This document shows positions 1-9,300 of a stretch of 64,000 nucleotides of DNA, piece by piece. The stretch lies in assembly GCF_000155595.1 (NCBI RefSeq), contig NZ_DS989906.1, forward strand, positions 152,846-216,845. Reading direction: 5' to 3'. How positions within the stretch are numbered: the stretch's first letter is position 1; every line of letters starts with the position of its first letter. Position numbers and translations under genes: made by a program. Below the pieces are notes generated by a model. The model saw only the letters and a program-made list of their open reading frames with translations, was not told the origin of the DNA and did no database searches. Origin of the DNA: Synechococcus sp. PCC 7335. GTDB taxonomy: Bacteria > Cyanobacteriota > Cyanobacteriia > Phormidesmidales > Phormidesmidaceae.

Positions 1-1
1 A

Positions 2-871
2 TCGGAGCAATCTTTCAAACTACCAGTAGACGATATACAGCCACTTCAACTACCTGGAAAACTGAAGCAGCCAAGGCTTTACTTCGATCCCCAGAAAATG
101 GAGAGGCTCAAGCAATCTATCCAAAAGCATGGTGTACTAGAACCTATTTTGGTAAGACCGAGTGCTAAGGGTCGTTACGAAATTATCAGTGGTGAAAGAC
201 GCTGGCGTAGCTGCCGTGCTCTGGAGATGGAAGATATCCCAGCCATTGTGCGGGATATGAGCGATGCGATCGCTCTCGAAGCGGCATTAATTGCTCACCT
301 ACTTAACGAGGAAATCACTCCTGTTGAGCAAACGGAGAGCATCCTTAATCTGCTTTCACTTCACCTGAACATGCCTATTGAAGAAGTAAAAGCCAATCTC
401 CATCGAACAAAAAACGTGAGTGCTTCAGTCTCGAATAAGGAAGGATTTGAAGAAGATGCTCTCAGGGTTGTAACCGAAACGCTTAAAGAATTTGGGATGA
501 AGCTTTCTAGCTTTGTCTCTAACCGGCTACCCATGCTTAACTTATCCCCTGAGATATTGGATGCTGTACGGGAAGGTAAGCTCTCACCTACGAACGCTGT
601 ACTTCTAAACAGGCAACCTTCTAAAATGCATGCAGAGCTTATTGAAGATGCTGCCGGCCTCACTAAGCAAGACTGTATGGCACTAGTCAGAGATCTAGAG
701 AAAGAAAGAGCACAGAAACAGCCATCATCACCGTCGCCAATTTCTGATAGAGTCTTTGCTCGTATCAAGGCGGTTAGAAAAAAGAAGTCATTATTACAAC
801 TAGAACAAGCACAAAAGAAGCTCGAAGAGATTGATCGGCTCCTACAGGAAATAGAATCACTCAGTCCTTGA
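2..871 (+). CDS. parB: ParB-like partition/nucleoid-occlusion family protein, 5' end outside window
   Basis: The first ATG is at 98, but the frame is open to the window edge. The codons from 2 to 97 encode the conserved ParB start region (an I-x-P box and QPR followed by Y-F-D-P), so the real start lies upstream and this entry is 5' partial. The ParB/Srx nuclease-fold core follows, with the signature GERRWRSCRAL about 30 codons after the ATG at 98. Behind it come a helical DNA-binding region and a charged coiled-coil tail rich in K, E and Q. The role would be binding a centromere-like site for plasmid or chromosome partition. No parA follows on this strand. A second, different parB lies at 38259-39368. 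Certain as ParB superfamily; target site unknown. Confidence 0.88.
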   Translation, partial: SEQSFKLPVDDIQPLQLPGKLKQPRLYFDPQKMERLKQSIQKHGVLEPILVRPSAKGRYEIISGERRWRSCRALEMEDIPAIVRDMSDAIALEAALIAHLLNEEITPVEQTESILNLLSLHLNMPIEEVKANLHRTKNVSASVSNKEGFEEDALRVVTETLKEFGMKLSSFVSNRLPMLNLSPEILDAVREGKLSPTNAVLLNRQPSKMHAELIEDAAGLTKQDCMALVRDLEKERAQKQPSSPSPISDRVFARIKAVRKKKSLLQLEQAQKKLEEIDRLLQEIESLSP

Positions 872-1603
872 GCAGACCACAATTCTAGACTTGTAGTCAA
901 GTACATTTGTACGCATCAGGCCATTTCAATAGAAAGAAAGGGGGTGGTTCGCATATGTATAGAACCGGAACAATTTTGGCCTTTAAGCTCAAAAGCCTGA
1001 CCCTGAAAGGGTTTTAAGCTTAAGCATTTGTACTCGGTCTTGGTGGGCTTTATTCAGAAGAAAAGCTTGAAAGCATTGAAAACTCGTTAGGCATAGAGCG
1101 TCAAAAGTCCTTATAGGCCAAAATTTCTCCATGTCTATACAAAGGCCACATCTGTAAGCGAGTTGGCATGAGCCGTGCTAGCTATTACCGACTTGTTGGA
1201 GGGTTGCAAGCGTAGCTGTCATAAAGTGCACTAAGTACTAAGGCGAAGCCTGAAACGTCGAGGACTCGTTAAAAATTTGGCTAAAATCTAGGTTCCTCCT
1301 GAAAATTAAGTACAAATAAACCACTCTAAAAACCTTGTGCATCAGTACTTTCGAGCTTATTTAACTGATTCGAAAATACGCTTGTACTAAGCCTGATTGA
1401 GATTTTGACTCAACATCTCTATGTGTTGGTTTGCTCGTAAAAAGAGTTGTGTTGTGATTTACTACTTCAGTAATAAACTTTTTTCTCAAGGGTAAACAGG
1501 AAACTCATGCTATGTGAGAGCTTCCTAAAAAGTGACATCTATTATCTATTGGTCAGAATAGTGATAAAGGGAAAAATATCTTATAAAAGCGAGGAATTAG
1601 GAA
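872..1603. other. Gene-free stretch holding Tn3-type ends
   Basis: No convincing coding region. It contains the two inverted Tn3-like ends described separately (941-987 and 1109-1147). Near 1204 it has the 17-base motif TGCAAGCGTAGCTGTCA, which recurs near 28129. The rest, about 1260-1603, is AT-rich leader DNA ahead of the protease gene, with a purine-rich GAGGA about 10 bases before the ATG at 1604. Confidence 0.5.
941..1147. mobile_element. Miniature element with Tn3-family inverted ends (TIME-like)
   Basis: Left end 941-987 starts with GGGG and ends in CTTTAAG, the form expected of a Tn3-family terminal repeat. Its inner 38 bases match the repeat at 16237 at about 35 positions. The right end at 1109-1147 is an inverted, decayed relative: CCTTATAGG, then CCAAAATTT and GTCTATAC. 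The roughly 205-bp element has no coding capacity. Tn3-derived miniature elements are known; assigning this one is my inference, because the outer part of the right end no longer matches. Confidence 0.45.
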
Positions 1604-2413
1604 ATGGAAAAATCTAGTATAGATACTTCTTTGATAGCTGATGGAACGCAATCTCAATTGATTCAATTTCGACAGTCGAAAGGTGCACTGCCTGATATAG
1701 AATCGACAACTCATATCTATGGGTCTAACTCTAGCGTAATGTGCGATACCGATGCTCGTGGTCATGCTAAGCCGAAAAGTAGTAGAAGAAATCTAATAGA
1801 GGCAGTCCTAGATGCTTCCGAAGGTGTCATACGATTATGGGCACCAAATACAATATTGAGATGGAAATTTCAGGAGCGTTCTATAGCCCTTCTAGAGGAT
1901 CCTGAAGCCGCTAAGCTTGCCATAAAGGAGCTTTTAGCGCAAGCCCTTTTAGCTTGGGGCGACGCAGCTCCTGTCAAATTCACACAAAGAGAAGATGCGT
2001 GGGATTTTGAGATAGAAGTAAGAGAATCTGATAAATGTCGTCGAACTCAGAATCAGGAGAAAGCTTGTGTTTTAGCAAGTGCTTTCTTCCCTGATGCTGG
2101 CCGCCATGAATTGGTTATTTACCCAAAGATGTTTACTCAGAGCAGAGAAGAGCAAATAGATACACTTATTCATGAGCTTGGGCATATTTTTGGGCTGCGA
2201 CACTTCTTCGCCAATGTTAGAGAAACAGCATTTGCAAGTGAAATATTCGGAACACATGACTCATTTAGCATTATGAATTATGGTGACGAAAGCCGCTTGA
2301 CCGAAGCTGATAAGGCTGACTTAAAAAAACTGTACCAAATGGTTTGGAGTGGTGAGCTCTCAGAAATTAATGGTACTCGTATCGAACTCGTTAAACCTTC
2401 GCACGCTTTGTAG
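1604..2413 (+). CDS. Matrixin-like zinc metalloprotease
   Basis: A 269-aa protein with the metzincin zinc site HELGHIFGLRH at residues 190-200: three His ligands and a catalytic Glu. The Met-turn S-I-M-N-Y-G has its Met at about 224. Together these place it in the matrixin-like (M10) branch of the metzincins. There is no clear N-terminal signal peptide; residues 1-60 are polar and could be a propeptide or another export signal. A GAGGA ribosome-binding sequence lies about 10 bases upstream. It stands alone and is followed by a large palindrome (2431-2490). The catalytic class is secure; substrate and location are unknown. Confidence 0.8.
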   Translation: MEKSSIDTSLIADGTQSQLIQFRQSKGALPDIESTTHIYGSNSSVMCDTDARGHAKPKSSRRNLIEAVLDASEGVIRLWAPNTILRWKFQERSIALLEDPEAAKLAIKELLAQALLAWGDAAPVKFTQREDAWDFEIEVRESDKCRRTQNQEKACVLASAFFPDAGRHELVIYPKMFTQSREEQIDTLIHELGHIFGLRHFFANVRETAFASEIFGTHDSFSIMNYGDESRLTEADKADLKKLYQMVWSGELSEINGTRIELVKPSHAL

Positions 2414-2430
2414 GAAAATTTTTAGTTGTA

Positions 2431-2490
2431 TTCAAATATCCCGTGCTTTAACTCAGCTTATAAGCTGAGTTAAAGCACGGGATATTTGAA
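2431..2490. repeat. Perfect 60-bp palindrome
   Basis: Bases 2431-2460 are the exact reverse complement of 2461-2490, with no loop and no mismatch. It starts 18 bases after the protease stop codon and about 170 bases beyond the 3' end of the convergent gene at 2657-4009. It could act as a bidirectional terminator structure, although no T-run follows. It could also be a replication or recombination structure. Confidence 0.9.
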
Positions 2491-2656
2491 ATCGCGAGAA
2501 ACAAGGACACACGAAAACCGTATATATGGTCTTGGAAAACCCTGAAATATTTATAGAATTGAACCAATTGGGGACGGGCATAGCGGCTTTCATCGTGTCC
2601 GACTTAAGCAGTGCAAGAAATGCAGACACTGCTATTTCCGATACGTTTAGGAAAAC

Positions 2657-4009
2657 TCATCCTCGCTGCAAATACTTGGTGATGCAGTGTGCAGCCCCTA
2701 AATTTGCGGCAAATGGATGAAAATCAGGCAGTTGCCGTACTTCATAGCCTAGAGATTCCCAAATTTCTTTGTTTTTTTCATCTGTTACTGAAAAATCTGC
2801 CCAGAAACCGTGGGCATATGTAGGAATCCAGACAATTTTAGGGGAGTCTTGTAGTAGTACGTTGTTTGATGTTGCAAAGTACCAATACCTAGTTTTATTG
2901 GCATCATCATCATCATAAGCCATTGGCATTGGGTTTCGAATTACTTCAAACCCTAGCTGCTTTAGTTGTCTTGAAATATCGTCAAAGACTGGCTGCATGG
3001 CCCCTTCAGGCAAAGGTTTATCGAGTAGTTCATATGCAGATTTTGGATCAGCTACTAAAACTCTATACTTGCCGTTTTCATTCCGGCCTGCAAGGCTAAT
3101 AAACATATCAATATGGAATAGCGGCTGAACTGTTCCCTCACCATTTCCAAAAAACAATACTTCTGTCCACATCTCTTCTCCTATAAGAATTGGACGAGTT
3201 TGTGTTGACGGGACAGGGACTCGAGAACCCAAAACGATAAGACGCCGATCTTTGTCTAGTTTTTCGCCATAAACTCTCTTTACTGCCTCTCTTTCGGATT
3301 CACCTTCCTTTTGTTGTATAAATCCAAGGTCTATTGAATTTGAGGGATAATCTGCACCAATCATCCAGAAGTCATCACCGATGAGAATATTTCCACCCTG
3401 GAAATAAAGTTTTACCTGTGTTGATTCTATATCTGTCTTAACTGAAACTTTGTCGGCGATATAGGCATCATCGGCTCTTCGGAAACTTGCTGGCTCAACA
3501 AAGTATTTTTCCTTGTCGTTCAGATCATTGCAGATACAATATGCATCTTCGGCCCATACAGTGAACCTGATATCTCTAGATACCGTAATAATCTCAAAAT
3601 TATCCACCAACCCAAATTCATTCAACCATTTCTTTAAAGTGTTCTCGGCCACTTCGTGGGTCAGTATAGTGCGGACTGTTTTGGATGGGATGGTACGAAG
3701 AATAGCTCGAAAAACATCAGCATATTTTTTGATGACTAAACTTTCTGAAGGTGCATAGATGTTTTCAGGATTATATGGATCGTTTTTTGGGAAAAATACC
3801 CAGTCAGGAATAGTAAACAATAGTCTCTCAAGACTGCCATGCAAACTAGAGACCAAAGAAGGATTTTCAAGACTGGCTATGATCTCTGATTCCAATATTG
3901 AGAAAAGATTGCCACGTGACCTAAAAGCCTCTAAAGTTGCAGTATTATCTTGTTCAGTTCTTGGTTGAACAAACCTTGAATTAACGTATCCATTAGCAAG
4001 GCGCTGCAT
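2657..4009 (-). CDS. Guanidino-group-modifying enzyme, agmatine/peptidylarginine deiminase-like
   Basis: 450 aa. The motif set of the pentein-fold guanidine-modifying superfamily is visible in order: W152-x-E154-D155, then QGGN from Q204 (usual form EGGN), then the catalytic H299-x-D301, and the nucleophile C442 in A-A-H-C-I-T near the C-terminus. The family hydrolyses or transfers amidino groups from arginine-like substrates such as agmatine or peptidylarginine. The protein is longer than a typical agmatine deiminase (about 350-370 aa), with extra N-terminal sequence, and has no signal peptide. The Glu-to-Gln change in the GGN motif may shift specificity. No polyamine genes are nearby. The superfamily is well supported; the substrate is not assigned. 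Confidence 0.75.
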   Translation of the reverse strand: MQRLANGYVNSRFVQPRTEQDNTATLEAFRSRGNLFSILESEIIASLENPSLVSSLHGSLERLLFTIPDWVFFPKNDPYNPENIYAPSESLVIKKYADVFRAILRTIPSKTVRTILTHEVAENTLKKWLNEFGLVDNFEIITVSRDIRFTVWAEDAYCICNDLNDKEKYFVEPASFRRADDAYIADKVSVKTDIESTQVKLYFQGGNILIGDDFWMIGADYPSNSIDLGFIQQKEGESEREAVKRVYGEKLDKDRRLIVLGSRVPVPSTQTRPILIGEEMWTEVLFFGNGEGTVQPLFHIDMFISLAGRNENGKYRVLVADPKSAYELLDKPLPEGAMQPVFDDISRQLKQLGFEVIRNPMPMAYDDDDANKTRYWYFATSNNVLLQDSPKIVWIPTYAHGFWADFSVTDEKNKEIWESLGYEVRQLPDFHPFAANLGAAHCITKYLQRG

Positions 4010-4423
4010 AATTATTATTTTCCTTTTTAATATAAGTTAAACAGAACTGATAATAAAGTAAGTCGATATACGACAGAAAACTAATAAATTTCAGGAATTG
4101 CATGAAAACGTTAACTGAAGACTGAAATTATTTGACTAGCCGGAGCATGCACGCAAAAGTTATGATTTTGGCCTGTCAAGAAACTTAGAATGGACCACTG
4201 AACTTTCTTTTTATTTTTGGATGAGTTTCTTAATAATCCTCGGGGCCTAATTTGAAGAAAAGCCCCAGTATAAAGAAAACGGTCGTTAATTTTATGGTAC
4301 TTATGTACTTCTTGGAGAGTTGCTTTAATGCCGCCAAGTCGAGCCTTGACGTTATGTGATCGCACCTTCATTCGATAAAGCGGTAATCTTGAGCCAGAGC
4401 ATAGGCAAACGAACAAGCAGGCG
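4010..4423. other. AT-rich divergent intergenic region
   Basis: This lies between the divergently transcribed deiminase-like and WGR genes and must carry both promoters. Visible items are the half-sites GTCGATATACGAC near 4064, resembling the TATACGACA near the parA operator at about 40193, and TGATCGCACCT at 4357-4367, which recurs on both sides of the IS at 5.2-6.0 kb. A 101-codon frame on the minus strand (4111-4416) shows no protein-like features. Confidence 0.4.
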
Positions 4424-4660
4424 ATGAACTACGAAGTAGAGCGCTGGCATCGGCAAGACTGGCAAAAGGGAACGCGTTTCTACTCCTGCCAGCTATGTCA
4501 GAACTTATTTGGTGAGTGGATCGTGCTCCGTCGATGGGGGCGAGTTAGCGCCTTAAGCGGTCAAAGCTTAGAGCACGTCTGTCATACCTATGAAGAAGGT
4601 TTAGAAATAGTAGCCGCGATTGAAAAACGGCGGCGTCAGCGTGGTTATGCTGCCAGATAA
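4424..4660 (+). CDS. Stand-alone WGR-domain protein
   Basis: 78 aa consisting almost entirely of one WGR domain: a conserved W-I-V-x-R-R-W-G-R core with WGR at residues 38-40, preceded by a strand carrying C22-x-x-C25 and followed by a helical Y-E-E-G-L-E-I-V segment and a basic tail. WGR domains occur in poly(ADP-ribose) polymerases and bacterial MolR-type regulators, where they contact nucleic acid ends. Here no catalytic domain is attached. Small single-domain WGR proteins are common on plasmids and phages, function unknown. The next downstream features are two hairpins and a truncated parA. Confidence 0.75.
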   Translation: MNYEVERWHRQDWQKGTRFYSCQLCQNLFGEWIVLRRWGRVSALSGQSLEHVCHTYEEGLEIVAAIEKRRRQRGYAAR

Positions 4661-4714
4661 GTATTTGCCTTGCTTTCACGACTTAAGGCTGTGTCTTGAA
4701 ACAATGAGAACCAA

Positions 4715-4753
4715 CTAGCTGTATGGATAGCAAACAGCTATCCATACAGCTAG
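4715..4753. repeat. Inverted repeat, 17-bp perfect stem
   Basis: Arms 4715-4731 and 4737-4753 are perfectly complementary with a 5-base loop. It lies 55 bases after the WGR gene. No T-run follows, so it is not a textbook terminator; it may be a transcript-end or replication hairpin. Confidence 0.85.
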
Positions 4754-4758
4754 AAACC

Positions 4759-4786
4759 AATATCCAGAAAATGGTTTCTGGATATT
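4759..4786. repeat. Inverted repeat, 12-bp perfect stem
   Basis: Arms 4759-4770 and 4775-4786 with loop ATGG, five bases after the preceding 17-bp stem. The two unrelated hairpins form a tandem pair between the WGR gene and the parA fragment. Confidence 0.8.
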
Positions 4787-4881
4787 CTCGATTTGGAGAG
4801 GCTGAAGCATAGGGTATTGATTTTGCCTAAAGCCTTTCATGTGGGCTGCTTAGAGTTCTTTTTCTGGACTTAAAACGATGA

Positions 4882-4924
4882 AACCATTTACCAAAAACCA
4901 TTTTATTGTTTCCAAAAACCATTT
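4882..4924. repeat. Short repeats AACCATTT upstream of parA remnant
   Basis: AACCATTT occurs at 4882, 4896 and 4917. The last two copies belong to a longer identical block CCAAAAACCATTTT spaced 21 bases apart. Repeats directly ahead of a ParA gene often form the operator or partition site; that role is inferred here. Confidence 0.45.
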
Positions 4925-4971
4925 TTTGGATTATCGTATATGCCATCAGTAAACTGCTAAAAGCGCTGCCT

Positions 4972-5130
4972 ATGAAATACGTCAGTTTCGTTTCTAAAAA
5001 AGGTGGTGTGGCAAAGAGTACAAGTGCTATTCACTTTGCTTACTGGCTAACCCAAGAGGGCTACCGTGTAGCACTGATTGATGATGATGCTAATCGGACA
5101 GCACTGAAGGAATTTGTCAGGACTGAGTAG
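4972..5130 (+). pseudogene. ParA-family ATPase, truncated to first 52 codons
   Basis: Starting at the internal ATG 4972, the product opens with a beta strand and the deviant Walker A KKGGVAKST, then a typical switch region ending L-I-D-D-D-A-N-R-T-A-L-K. It stops after 52 residues, whereas small plasmid ParA proteins are normally about 190-260 aa. An IS6-type element begins about 30-40 bases later, and no ParA continuation was found beyond it, so the rest was probably lost in that insertion or a linked deletion. An intact unrelated parA lies at 39361-40164. Confidence 0.75.
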
Positions 5131-5157
5131 CCACAATTCACCTGCTCATCAGTAGTG

Positions 5158-6029
5158 TGATCGCACCTACCCCTATTTCTGTTTAGGAAGCTTGGAACAG
5201 ATCTTCCAATTCTTCAACTCCCTTCAGTAACTGCGCTCTGCGATCGTCAAGGCACACGAATTCTGCCATTCGGCTACGAGGCCTCAGGAAGTTGCCAACT
5301 TCATCGACTGCTCTGCAAAATCTCTGCGCAGCCTCAAACTCACCGAACCCCAGGGTTGGATAATAGCGGTGTTTGATGCGCCGATGACTTTGTTCAACTG
5401 GATTGGCTGTGCAGGGGCGGACTTCATGCTGAACTTTCTCACCTAAGTCTTCTTCAATCGCCCGTGGGTAAGATGCTAAGCCATCGGTCGCGACCTTGTC
5501 AGGAGCGTCCTCGTGCAGATCGATGGCTTGAGCAAAGAAGGCTTTGGTGCCAGCCATGTCGCGAGTTTTGCTAAGGCGAACGTCTACCAGATTGCCATCT
5601 TCATCAATGCCTCGGTAGAGGTAGCACCACTGCCCACAGACTTTCACGTAAGTCTCGTCAATCATCCATAATTTGCCGACTTTGCCCTTTCGCTTTGTTC
5701 TAATCTGCTCTGTAAAATGAGGTAGGAAACGTTCCTCCCAATCCCTTGCAGTTTCGTGGGTAAACTGAAAGCCTCTAAGCAAAAAGAACTCAGCCACATC
5801 CCGATAGCTGAGCTTATAGCGGACGCGGCAGAGCAACACCTGGAAGATAATGTCTGTTGGGACTTCCACAAAATTAAATGGCGTATCTGTGCGCTGATTG
5901 AACGTCCGGCGACAGCGTTTGCAGCGAAACATGGTATAGCCTAGATGGGTTTTGCGCTGGAGCTGCGAGATATGAGGCGAGTGGCAATGCGGACAATCCA
6001 TGAGGTAGAGGTAGAGCTGATCGCACCTA
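5158..6029 (-). mobile_element. IS6-like insertion sequence flanked by 12-bp direct repeat
   Basis: One complete transposase gene (5183-6001) occupies nearly the whole element. The 12-mer TGATCGCACCTA flanks it directly, at 5158-5169 and 6018-6029. Clear long inverted ends were not found, so exact borders are uncertain. A 12-base flank is longer than the usual 8-bp IS6 target duplication. The motif minus its last base also occurs at 4357. Confidence 0.65.
5183..6001 (-). CDS. IS6-like family transposase with zinc ribbon
   Basis: 272 aa. The N-terminal zinc ribbon has C3-x2-C6 and C27-x2-C30, then a helix-turn-helix region, then the DDE catalytic triad at D115 (in DETYVKV), D173 (in TDGLASY) and E203 (in NPVEQSH). 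Length and order fit IS6-type or related IS240-like transposases with an added zinc ribbon. The ORF appears intact. It belongs to a different subgroup from the copies at 10.4, 29.9, 41.2 and 63.8 kb. Confidence 0.9.
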   Translation of the reverse strand: MDCPHCHSPHISQLQRKTHLGYTMFRCKRCRRTFNQRTDTPFNFVEVPTDIIFQVLLCRVRYKLSYRDVAEFFLLRGFQFTHETARDWEERFLPHFTEQIRTKRKGKVGKLWMIDETYVKVCGQWCYLYRGIDEDGNLVDVRLSKTRDMAGTKAFFAQAIDLHEDAPDKVATDGLASYPRAIEEDLGEKVQHEVRPCTANPVEQSHRRIKHRYYPTLGFGEFEAAQRFCRAVDEVGNFLRPRSRMAEFVCLDDRRAQLLKGVEELEDLFQAS

Positions 6030-6332
6030 GCCTATCAGCTGGCCGAATCCTTTATTTTGGCTACTCAGGGCTGACAGTATCCTCCGAGCACCTGGATGCC
6101 AATATCTTGACGATCATCAGGTGAGAGGCTGGCGGCAATAGAAAGAGCTGGACTCATGAGGGTGATCGTAGGGGAAGATGACGACCAAGTTTTAGACGAG
6201 CTGATCACACCAAAGTGTCACCCTGTTTTTAACCATCCCCTAATTGATATTGACTATACCTTCAGTTTTCAGAATCTAGAATGTAGAATTTCTGTAGAAA
6301 ATAGCTGGATCACTTTTACTGAATGAGGCAGT
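6030..6332. other. Intergenic remnant with small open frame
   Basis: No recognised gene. A 56-codon frame (6156-6326) ends 7 bases before the RTX gene and reads through acidic residues near its start, but no homolog is recognised and it may be chance. Short protein-like stretches in different frames right after the IS suggest decayed coding DNA. A GAGG purine block precedes the ATG at 6333. Confidence 0.35.
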
Positions 6333-9300
6333 ATGAATATAAATTTGGACCGGTGGGCGTGGCGCACAAAAGAGTTGGATGCCAAAGATGCAGTGAAGGT
6401 TAAGAACGCACTTAAGGAAATTGTCAATAGGCTTGATGATGCCCCTATTCGGTTAAATAATAACAATACTCATCAAGATGTATTGGATGATTTAGACAAT
6501 CCTAATTACCTTAACGAACAGATATTATCTAAGGTCAATACAACAGCAGAAGATCTAGAGCTATATGCTCGCAGTAGAGCCATCAATATCTTTCCTGACT
6601 ATGCAAACCATCCCAACCACCTCTATGCTGTCGATAAGTATCATATCGAGTCGGGGATTGAACGAAAGACAATTTCTTATTTGGTTAATGATCTGGGTTT
6701 TACTGGAACACAAGAAATACTACATTTAGCATCAAAAAATCGTTATGTCCAAAAAGGTAGCTCAGGGCACGATATTTCTTCGATGCAAGATATCATTAAT
6801 AAGGATAAAGCGGCGGATGGAAAATCCGACTCAGTAGAAAGTTTAAACAAAACCTTGTACGGATCTGAAAGTATCGAGTTGTCTGCTGCTTTGATGGCTC
6901 TGAACGCCTATGCTAAATCTCTCGAAGCCTTTCTTATCCCTCCAAGTGAAAATATTGCTAATTTTTTAGATGTAGATGAGATAAAACTATTGGAACGAGG
7001 TGATTTAGAGCGAGAGTATTATCAAACTATTACCCATTTTGGCAATATGGGGGCTAGCTTGGGAGCAAAGTTAGCTTATTACTACGGGAATGAAGAGATT
7101 GCAACGCAAATAATTACGCAAGCTTCGGTTAAGACCGTTGGTAGCTATTTAGGAGATTATGTCAACTATCAGGCAGCTGGCTTACCCCTGCCAGCCCAAC
7201 AAGCCTACCAACGCATTTACAACAATATTACTCAAACTGCTACAACCTTTGTTACTAATGCTATTGTCGACGTTTTTAACGAAACTTTTGATATTGAAGA
7301 TCCGCTAGGTCATTTTTTAACAAGTACGATTGTGACAGGGGTAACAAATTCTTTATTAGGTGAAATTGCTACCACAGTGCTGCCGAGCGATGCAAGACTT
7401 GCTAAGCAATATATGCAAAAATATCTCGGAATTCATGATGGTGCGAAACTGGGCCTTTCAACGGAGGCTGTTACTGGTGAAATTATAAATGTCTTTGAAG
7501 GCAGCATCGCCTCTTTTGCTACTAGCCAATTGTTTAGTTATCTAGATGCTGCCTGGAGCGATGTACAGTTAACGAATTTAGGCTCTACTGTTGGAGGTGT
7601 AGTAGGCAACTTTTTATTACCTGGCATCGGTGGGTTTATTGGCCAAGTCGCTGGTGGCCTAGTTTTCGATCTTGTTGAGAATAAAGACCCACGCTCTTAT
7701 CATAGCGTGTCACTGGACCCGAATACAGGATTGTTTATTAGTCAGTTTTCTTATGAAAAAGATGGAGGAAATCGCGGACTATCTGAACAAATGGGACGCG
7801 GTGCTAGAGATAATATCGAGCTTGCATCGTTATATGTGGGTGGGAAACCGCTAATTATCAATAATTTTGAATATGGCCACCATAACGAAAAAATGGTGTT
7901 CATTTCCGATGTTACAGGTCGTCGTTCCTTTGATACAGCTGAAGAAGCATTGCGCTCTGGCGTTGTCACACAACTAAAAACTTATGAGGTGGAAGGTGGT
8001 AATGCCTATGCCGTTGATCTGATTCACCGCGATTCTTATGACCCGACATTAGATCAGTTATTCATAGATCTCAATACAGCAGATGAGTATGAACTTCATA
8101 AGGTGAACCCTTTCCTCTATGGCAGTAGTATTGCGAACATGAATGATAACGATGCCAAAGAATTTTTGCTAAAAGATTGGATATCAACATTAGACGAGGC
8201 GAATCGTCTAGGATTTGACATCTTGCCATTTAATGATGGTGGTGAATTCTTGCCGGTATTAGATGATAATACGCGCACCGTTAAAGGCGGCGCGGGCGAC
8301 GACTTTATATATCGCTATTCTGGAAAAGCAAGTCTTTACGGTCAGGAAGGGGACGACACCATACGGGTTGATGTAAATATTTTAGATAACAATAGTTTTG
8401 ATGTCATTAATGGTGGCGATGGTTTTGATACTTATATAGGGCGATACGATACCTATGTGTTTGATGCTAAAAAGCCCATCGGCATTGTTCTAGACCCCTA
8501 CGGACATAACGGCTATTTAGTATCTTCCCCGGAACCAAGATTAGAAGCTCGTATTTATTTCACCGAGCGTTTGGATATCACTGCTACTACCTATAACGAC
8601 GAATTTACTCTAAACAATTCAACTAATGTTTTTGACGGGCACAGTGGCATGGATACTATTTCGCTCTCCTTAGGCGAAGCCACGGAAAATGTTGAATTTA
8701 ACTTATCTAGTAAAGAAAACCAAATCTCCTACGGTTCATCTGCTTTGTACAATTTTGAATGGGTTGATCATCTTATTACGGGCCTTGGTAACGACTCCAT
8801 TCAAATCGATAAAGCACTACTACAAACTAATGATTTCGGTATCATTGGGATGGGTGATGGAATTGATACCTTTAAATCAGATCTAACTGATGCCTTCAAA
8901 ACATCAACAGGAATTAATCTTTCCCGTTATCTTGGTAGAAGCCACTTGCTCTACCACAATGACAAATTAAGGTGGCGTCTAAATGATGTTGAGCGTTTTG
9001 AAATTACGGGAACCCGTTTTGACGATCAGTTTGAGTTAACAAACTCTTATCAAAAATTTGATGGTGGTGCTGGTTTCGACACTATAGAGATCGATCTAAG
9101 TCATGCCAACAGCGATGTGCTGTTAGACCTCAGCAATAGCGAGAATCAGCTTGTTTACAATGCTTCCAGCCTTGCAAATTTTGAAAATGCTCACAAGGTT
9201 TACACTGGTTCCGGAAATGACTCTATACAAATTGGTGCTATTCTCCTCACTAATGAAAATTTCGATATTATCAATTCTGGAGAAGGCCAAGATAAGTACA

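Noticed and set aside
361..906. 181-codon frame on the minus strand
   Set aside because: Antisense to the ParB gene, Ser/Cys-rich, no family features.
4111..4416. 101-codon minus-strand frame
   Set aside because: No recognisable domain or ribosome-binding site; lies in the divergent intergenic region.
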